Position numbers and translations under genes: made by a program | In this document: positions 59,090 through 64,000 of the stretch, in pieces | Position numbering within the stretch: the stretch's first letter is position 1 | Layout of the letters: each line of letters begins with the position of its first letter | From: Orobanche coerulescens | Taxonomy: Eukaryota; Streptophyta; Magnoliopsida; Lamiales; Orobanchaceae | Length of the DNA stretch: 64,000 nt | Direction of reading: 5' to 3' | Assembly (NCBI GenBank): GCA_033398695.1 | Contig: CM065814.1 | Location: 21,047,501 to 21,111,500 of the forward strand | Notes under the pieces: model-generated | Seen by the model: the letters and a program-made list of their open reading frames with translations, nothing else | Databases searched by the model: none | What the model was told of the DNA's origin: nothing

Positions 59090-59480
59090 GAAAGAACTTA
59101 TATGAAAAACTTCTCTGATTTGTCTTGACAAAGTTCTTTGTTCTTTCAAGGTTCTCTGATATGCTCTGATGAAGTTCTCTGATATGCTCAAACAAAAGTT
59201 CTCTATTCTGAAAACTAGTCTGTTTTAAAACTTGCCTGTGGTCAAACTAGAACTCCTCTGATAAGTTGTCTGCGGTCAAACTTCTCTGATATGCTGAGTT
59301 GATCAGAACTCCTCTGACAGGGTGTCTGATTATAACTTGTCTGTGGTCAACCTTCTCCGATCTGTAGAGTTGACCAATACTCGACTGATGAAGACTTGGC
59401 TGTACTTTGGCTGCTACAATGTTTGGTCAAACCTCTCTGATAAATTCCGTTGACCAAAACTCAGCTGATAATTAACTTAT
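59090..59480 (-). repeat. TCTCTGATA-type direct repeats in the U3 of the Sirevirus-like LTR
   Basis: Short phrases such as cttctctgat, gttctctgatatgctc and actcctctgata recur more than ten times, interleaved with cttgtctgtggtcaa-type phrases. On the minus, sense strand they lie upstream of the TATAAATA at 58753-58746, where other LTRs in this window carry palindrome arrays. Confidence 0.6.
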
Positions 59481-59673
59481 CCGATATATAGACAGTTCTA
59501 TACTTAGCCTTTTTTCTAACTGATCAATACTTGATCAAACTAAGCTTATTTCAATGGATTTAGAAGATACTCATTTGGTTCTTCTTTACAATGCCTAGTA
59601 CTTAGAACATACATTTGAATAAATCACAAAATACAGGGATGACATCATCAAAATCTATCAAATATTCCTAACA

Positions 59674-59690
59674 ATTTCCCCCTATTTTGA
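59674..59690 (-). other. Polypurine tract of the Sirevirus-like element
   Basis: The minus strand reads AAAATAGGGGGAAAT immediately before the LTR start TGTTAGGAATA. This fixes the LTR boundary and the orientation. Confidence 0.8.
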
Positions 59691-59932
59691 TGATGGCAAA
59701 AATTAAGTATTTCAAATGTAAACAAGTCTGCACAAAGAGTAAAGTGCAAGAAAAAAATCAAACTCAGCCTGTTTGAGACAACTGGTGGTTGTCATTCAAG
59801 TGAATGTTATAAACTTTTCATTGTTTCATATTGCAATACAAAGCAGTTTTAATGAAAAGAATTATAGAGACATTACAAGTGAATGAAAAACTAGAAGTAA
59901 AAATTACAAGTATAAAAAAATACAAGTAAAAA

Positions 59933-62900
59933 TTATCTTCCTCCTCCTCTGCCTCTAATCTGCTGCTTTGCTGGAGGAAGTGATTTCAATGGTTTAGCTC
60001 CTATGGGTCTTTTGGTGACTGGTATTAACCTATATTTCTTCTTGACTACCTGGGAGGCAAACTGTTGTTCTTGAGAAGATGAAAACTTATTTTCAATGCA
60101 TATCTTTTTTATTTCTTCCTGAAGAGCAATCTCATATAGTTTTTCATTCATGAGATAGGTGCTTCTTCAGGTCTGAAATTTGGAATTATGGGATATGCAC
60201 CGAAATCCTTTTCAGCATATTTCTTCAGGACTTTCCAAAGTTTGTGATGGTTCATCTCCATGAAGTTTATGAAAGTTTTCTGTGGTGAACAGTCTTTGTC
60301 TTGAAGTATTTCACAGAGGTAATACTTCTCCATAAATTGCTTTCTTGCACTACACCACATTGGTTCTGCCTCAACTGGCAAGAATTCCTCTACAAACTGG
60401 ATTTCTTTTCCTTTTCATTGAAAGCTTACTTCTGAGTCTTGTCTGATCCTTTTTCTCTTGGTTGCAGGTGGGTCTTCAGATGCAGCTGGCTCTTTTCTTT
60501 TTAGGTTTGAACTTCCTGCCTGAATTAGAGGGAGGTCTTGTTGTCTTTTTGTTCTTACCTCTTTCTCTTCCCCCTTGATACCATCTTCCCCCTTTTTGCC
60601 AGCATCAAGGATCTTAGCTAGCTGATCCTCCACCCTAATCATAAAGTCAGACATGCCAAGGGGCATTCTGGAGCTTGAGGGTGGTGGGGAGAGTTCCTTC
60701 CTGTTGATAAGAGTGTCTATTTTGGCATTTAGGGACTGCAAGCTAGGCTTGACTTCAGTTGCCAGGAGTTTTGCAACCGTTTATTCCACAAGTCATATGA
60801 TCAGATCAGTGACCTCAGGTGATAGTTGGACTTCAGGTGATCAGTGACCGTTTATTTTGGCATCTTCCCCCTTGATGAGTGTTTTCACCTGAGCCTTCCT
60901 GTGCTGATTTCCTGGCTGTAGACTTTTCAGAGGGTAAGCTCCTATTAGCTGCTTTCTGATCTGATGGAGTTTTATCCGGGGTACCTGACTTGTCTTCTTC
61001 TGTTGGCTGATGAGATCTACATGCTTGATCAGGTGCATCATCCTCATCATTTCTTCTTTCCTCATCCTTCTTTTCTTCTTCCTTTTCTTCTTCCTTTTTT
61101 TCCTCATCTTCCTCCTCCTCATCCTCTTTTTCTTTTTCTTTCTTCTCTCCTTCTTCTTCGATCTTTTCTTATTTTTCTTTTTTCAACTCCTTCAGTTTCT
61201 TTTTCAACTTCTTCCTCTCTCTCCTCCACTACTTCCTTTTCAGCCTTTTCTATTTTCTCTTTTTCAACTCCAGCATTTTTTTCATCTTTCTCCTTTTCAA
61301 CTGCTTCTTCAACTTCAACAATAGTAGTAATATTGTTTCCTCTTCTTTCTCCTTCTTTCTCTTTTCTTCCTTTACCCTGACCATCAAACATTTTTCCTTG
61401 GAGTACATCTTTCATTACTTGAAGGATGAATTAGTCCGTGTTATGTTTAAAGTGGGAGATGAACCAATTCTCCTCTAGTAAATTTTCCACATCTGTCTAT
61501 TTACAGAAATACAAAACAAGCTGTTCTACAACAATAGGGTGCTCCCAAGTACTTCTCTACACAAATATTTTTAATTGAGAGAAGGTGAGGATTTTAAGTT
61601 CTCTCCATTCCTCATACATGTTAATAAAAGAGTAATTTAAAACTTCTTTTCTTACCAACTATAGTTGAGTTTTGGTAAGTCCCAAAGAATTATTTGTCCT
61701 TAGGTTGAATGACTAGTCTACAGCTGGTATTTCAATTATCTCTTCTGCTTCTTCTTCATCTGTTATGCTTGGAAGAGTTAGGAGGGGAATTACATCAGAT
61801 ACCAGGTCAGATGCATGCTCAGTTTGATCTTCAGACACTGCAGGTGCAGGTGATATGATCAGATGCATTTGATTTGATTGTTCTGCAACCTTTGCAGGTG
61901 CAGGTGATGAGGTCGTCTGCGGTTGGTCTGGTGCAGGTGCAGGTGATGTTGCAGTCTGCGGCTATTTTTCTTATTTTGAAGAGTAATCTACCAGACCTTT
62001 CTGTCTCTAGGAGGGTTGATCAGGTGAGGCGTAGATGTGGAAAACTTCCTCTGCTTCAGGTGACTTCTTCTTGTATATCTTGGACAGAGGAGTGTTGTCT
62101 GAGTCAGAGTCATCTGCAGGTAGCTTCTCAAATGCAGGTGACTTTTGTATCTCACCTGCAGGGAGAGCTGGCGTCATCTTCTCTGCAATTGCTTTAGATG
62201 GGTGTTGGGCAGCAGCATCAGAGCGAACTTCATCTGAGTCCGAAGGTCCTCTATAGGGAGAAGTCCTACTTGTCATCTCCTTCAGAATCTCAGTTGCTTT
62301 CCTCTGGTCTCCCAACTTCTTCAATGTTTCTTGGTCCAGGTTACCAAGTCTTTTGCTTCCATGAAAGGTATCTGCAGCTCCTTTAGCCTTCCTAAGGAAC
62401 TCCAAGATCTAACTGATCTGAGTTCCATAAGCCAGTTTTTGTCTGAATTTCTTCTCATCCTCATTCCAGCTAGCTTTGTTAACTTCCCAGACTAACTGCC
62501 TGTAGATGTAGTCAGGACAGTTAATCCTCTGTTGCTGGATTAACGCTCCCATCACTGTATACTTGGAAGATGCTAGTTGATCATAACTGTCTGCCATGCC
62601 CATGACGATTTTGTTCGTCATGTCAAGGACATACTTGTACTCCTTCTTAAGGTCGCCTCTCTTCGCCGTAAATTTGACCTTGTTTGACTACTCAGGTAAC
62701 TTGATTTCATACCAGATTTCAGTAGGGTTTTGTTTTAGGGCCTCGGCAACAATGCCCCTATTCTCCATCTTGAATGCGTCGGCGATGGTTTGTGGTGTGA
62801 TGGTGGCTTCTTCTCCAAAGATTGAACTTTCGATGCAATGCTCCGTGACTCACGCTTATTTGAAGAAACATATGCCAACTTCCTTGTACAACTGCTTAGG

Positions 62901-63074
62901 ATTGATGTCCAGAAAATGGTGGATACCATTCTTTTTCATCAGCCGAATTACATGACTCATTTCTCCCGTGTTGTTCGATTCTAGTAATCCCTCGAAATCA
63001 ACGACGATGCTGAATATTATTTGTTCCTTCACCAGCTTGAGATTCACTCCTTCTAAGTACTTGGTAGAGTCCAT
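59933..63074 (-). pseudogene. Third reading frame (env-like position) of the Sirevirus-like element, broken
   Basis: Between RNase H and the 3' LTR the minus strand holds a long coding-like region broken into at least seven pieces by stops and frameshifts. They are 63074-62856, 62929-62735, 62621-62409, 62405-62007, 61415-61119, 60741-60415 and 60381-59933. The first piece starts MDSTKYLEGVNLKLV. A globular part follows, then an acidic Ser/Pro-rich linker near 62000-61800. A strongly charged Lys/Glu stretch (61415-60841), likely coiled coil, follows, and the last part is basic with Gly-Arg repeats (RGRGGGR). Sireviruses often carry a frame here that has been called env-like. I see no clear signal peptide or membrane segment, so the function is open. 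Confidence 0.5.
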
Positions 63075-63621
63075 TTCTGCAAGAATAAGCTTTTCGATTT
63101 GAGTGCAGTGAATATTCTTAGAGCTTGAAGACGATAAAGTTTTCTTAAATAATTTCCGCCGTCTTATATACCTAGTTGAAAAGACCTTTTGAGTTTATTA
63201 ATAAAATAAGTAAGCGGTGATCCGAATTTTGATAAATAAGGAATGACGGTTGGAGTTTGATTGGACATCGTGGAGGTAGTGTGATCATGTGTTTTGTCGA
63301 CGTGTAAATGATATAATAATTATAAGTCGGTCAAGGAATGAGAGACTTAGCTGGTTGACCGTTTGACTTCTGATGCAGCTGTGATCTCAAGTTTTTCTCT
63401 GCTCTGATCAGAGGACTTTTCTTGTTTGTGCCTTTGATCAGCTAGCTTTCTTCATTGGTCATCTGCTTCTGCATCAGGTGGCTTCTTCGTATGGCCTGAT
63501 CAGGTAACTTCCTCGTCTGGTCTGATCAGGTGACTTCATCGACTCTTGTTTGCTTCAGGTATGATGACTTTTCTTATCTGGTCAGATGACTTTTCTTCTG
63601 TTTTTCATCTAAAAACTAGAT
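63075..63621 (-). other. Spacer between RNase H and the third frame, with TGATCAGGTGACTT-type repeats
   Basis: No coding frame is seen. Between about 63370 and 63600 variants of tgatcaggtgacttc and gatcagatgactt recur at least seven times. The same type of phrase (gcaggtgatatgatcagatg) appears in the linker of the third frame at 61800-61930. Confidence 0.5.
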
Positions 63622-64000
63622 TCCCAATCTAGTAATCCAAGATCCCTGCTAAGTTCGAGAAACTGTTCTTCTAGTAAGGGTTTAGTGAATATGTCAGCAA
63701 TTTGATACTCTGTGCTGACCCTTTTCACTCTGACTCTTTTGTTAAGCACATGGTCTCTGATGAAATGATGTTTGACATCTATGTGCTTTGTTCTTGAGTG
63801 CAGGACAGGATTGTTGGTTATAGCAATTGTGCTATTGCTGTCATACTAGATAAGAACTTCATTTGCAATGATATTGTAATCCCTTAGTTGTTGTCTAATC
63901 CATAAAATTTGAGCACAACAGCTACCTGCAGCTAAGTATTCTGACTCAGTTGTGGATATTGAGTTAGATACTTGCTTCTTGTTGAACCATGATATTAGTC
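63622..64000 (-). pseudogene. Copia RNase H of the Sirevirus-like element, partial at the window edge
   Basis: The minus strand encodes STTESEYLAAGSCCAQILW, then YDSNSTIAITNNPVLHSRTK, then HIDVKHHFIRDHV and ADIFTKPLLEEQF. This is the conserved end of copia RNase H: the TESEY motif, the catalytic D..S region, HIxxxxHFIRD and DxxTKPL. One in-frame stop lies before YDSNS, and the N-terminal part is outside the window. It ends with a stop shortly after the TKPL motif. Confidence 0.88.

Larger units (their letters stand above)
47723..59673 (-). repeat. 3' LTR of the Sirevirus-like element, split into three pieces
   Basis: On the minus strand it starts TGTTAGGAATATTTGATAG at 59673 and ends CTTGTGACCTACA at 47723. 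Its pieces are 59673-58481, 50478-50430 and 48115-47723, about 1.6 kb once the two insertions and one copy of each target duplication are removed. A TATAAATA box lies on the minus strand at 58753-58746. Upstream of it, 59090-59480 is dense in TCTCTGATA-type direct repeats. Confidence 0.78.
47723..64000 (-). mobile_element. Sirevirus-like Ty1/copia element, 3' part, extending past the window
   Basis: On the minus strand the element reads RNase H (64000-63622), a broken third reading frame (63074-59933), a polypurine tract AAAATAGGGGGAAAT, and a 3' LTR from 59673 to 47723. An extra frame between pol and the 3' LTR is the hallmark of Sireviruses. The LTR is split by a solo LTR and by copia-1. 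The left flank tcgac (47718-47722) is the presumed target duplication; its partner lies outside the window. Confidence 0.75.

Noticed and set aside
61010..61380. Plus-strand Phe/Leu/Ser-rich frames that look like membrane proteins
   Set aside because: They are the reverse complement of the Lys/Glu-rich coil encoded on the minus strand in the Sirevirus third frame.

Overview
The window is nuclear DNA from a flowering plant, most likely a eudicot. The evidence is a 14-exon nuclear gene with GT-AG introns and an ER-retention HDEL end, plus plant families of Ty1/copia, Ty3/gypsy-type, hAT, PIF/Harbinger and Helitron elements. I cannot name the species. No tRNA, rRNA or CRISPR array was seen.

Layout. 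(1) 317-12026, minus strand: one apparently intact host gene, the ER-lumenal HSP70/GRP170-type chaperone HSP70-17. All exons join in frame to 881 codons plus stop. Its large introns hold a gag-only LTR retrotransposon (intron 2), a Harbinger-like element flanked by a 70-bp direct repeat (intron 3), and a hAT-like element with a tandemly duplicated left end (intron 10). (2) 12258-25124: a hAT transposon with a BED-finger transposase. It is split by an 8.7-kb non-coding LTR element (13843-22580, target duplication gtaag) and by a small hAT-type MITE (23153-23788). (3) 25.3-27.3 kb, minus strand: a decayed Helitron helicase end and an RPA70-like gene, with a Harbinger-type MITE inserted at 26215-26921. 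(4) 27.6-31.8 kb: a decayed minus-strand copia element full of short hairpins that share a five-base loop. (5) 31.8-64 kb: a nested stack of retrotransposons. Copia-2 (from 31777) holds a non-coding A-type LTR element (34002-40325) and is cut by copia-3 (from 41209). Copia-3 carries a gag-only gypsy element (42494-46803) and is itself cut by a minus-strand Sirevirus-like copia (47723 to the window end). The 3' LTR of that element contains a solo LTR (48116-50424) and a full-length copia-1 (50483-58475).

Two patterns stand out. The copia relic at 28.2-31.6 kb carries more than twenty hairpins with variable, perfectly complementary stems around a near-constant loop (TTCAG, TTCTG or TTCGG). Separately, at least five different LTR types, both copia and gypsy-like, carry an array of 10-12-bp palindromes just upstream of a TATA-like box. 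The palindrome differs between types, and even between homologous LTRs: TTACGTACGTAA, TAGCGCACGCTA, GTGCCGCGGCAC or GCGATCG.

Only HSP70-17 looks like a working host gene. The rest is transposable-element sequence in various states of decay, and several intact target-site duplications let the order of insertion be read.
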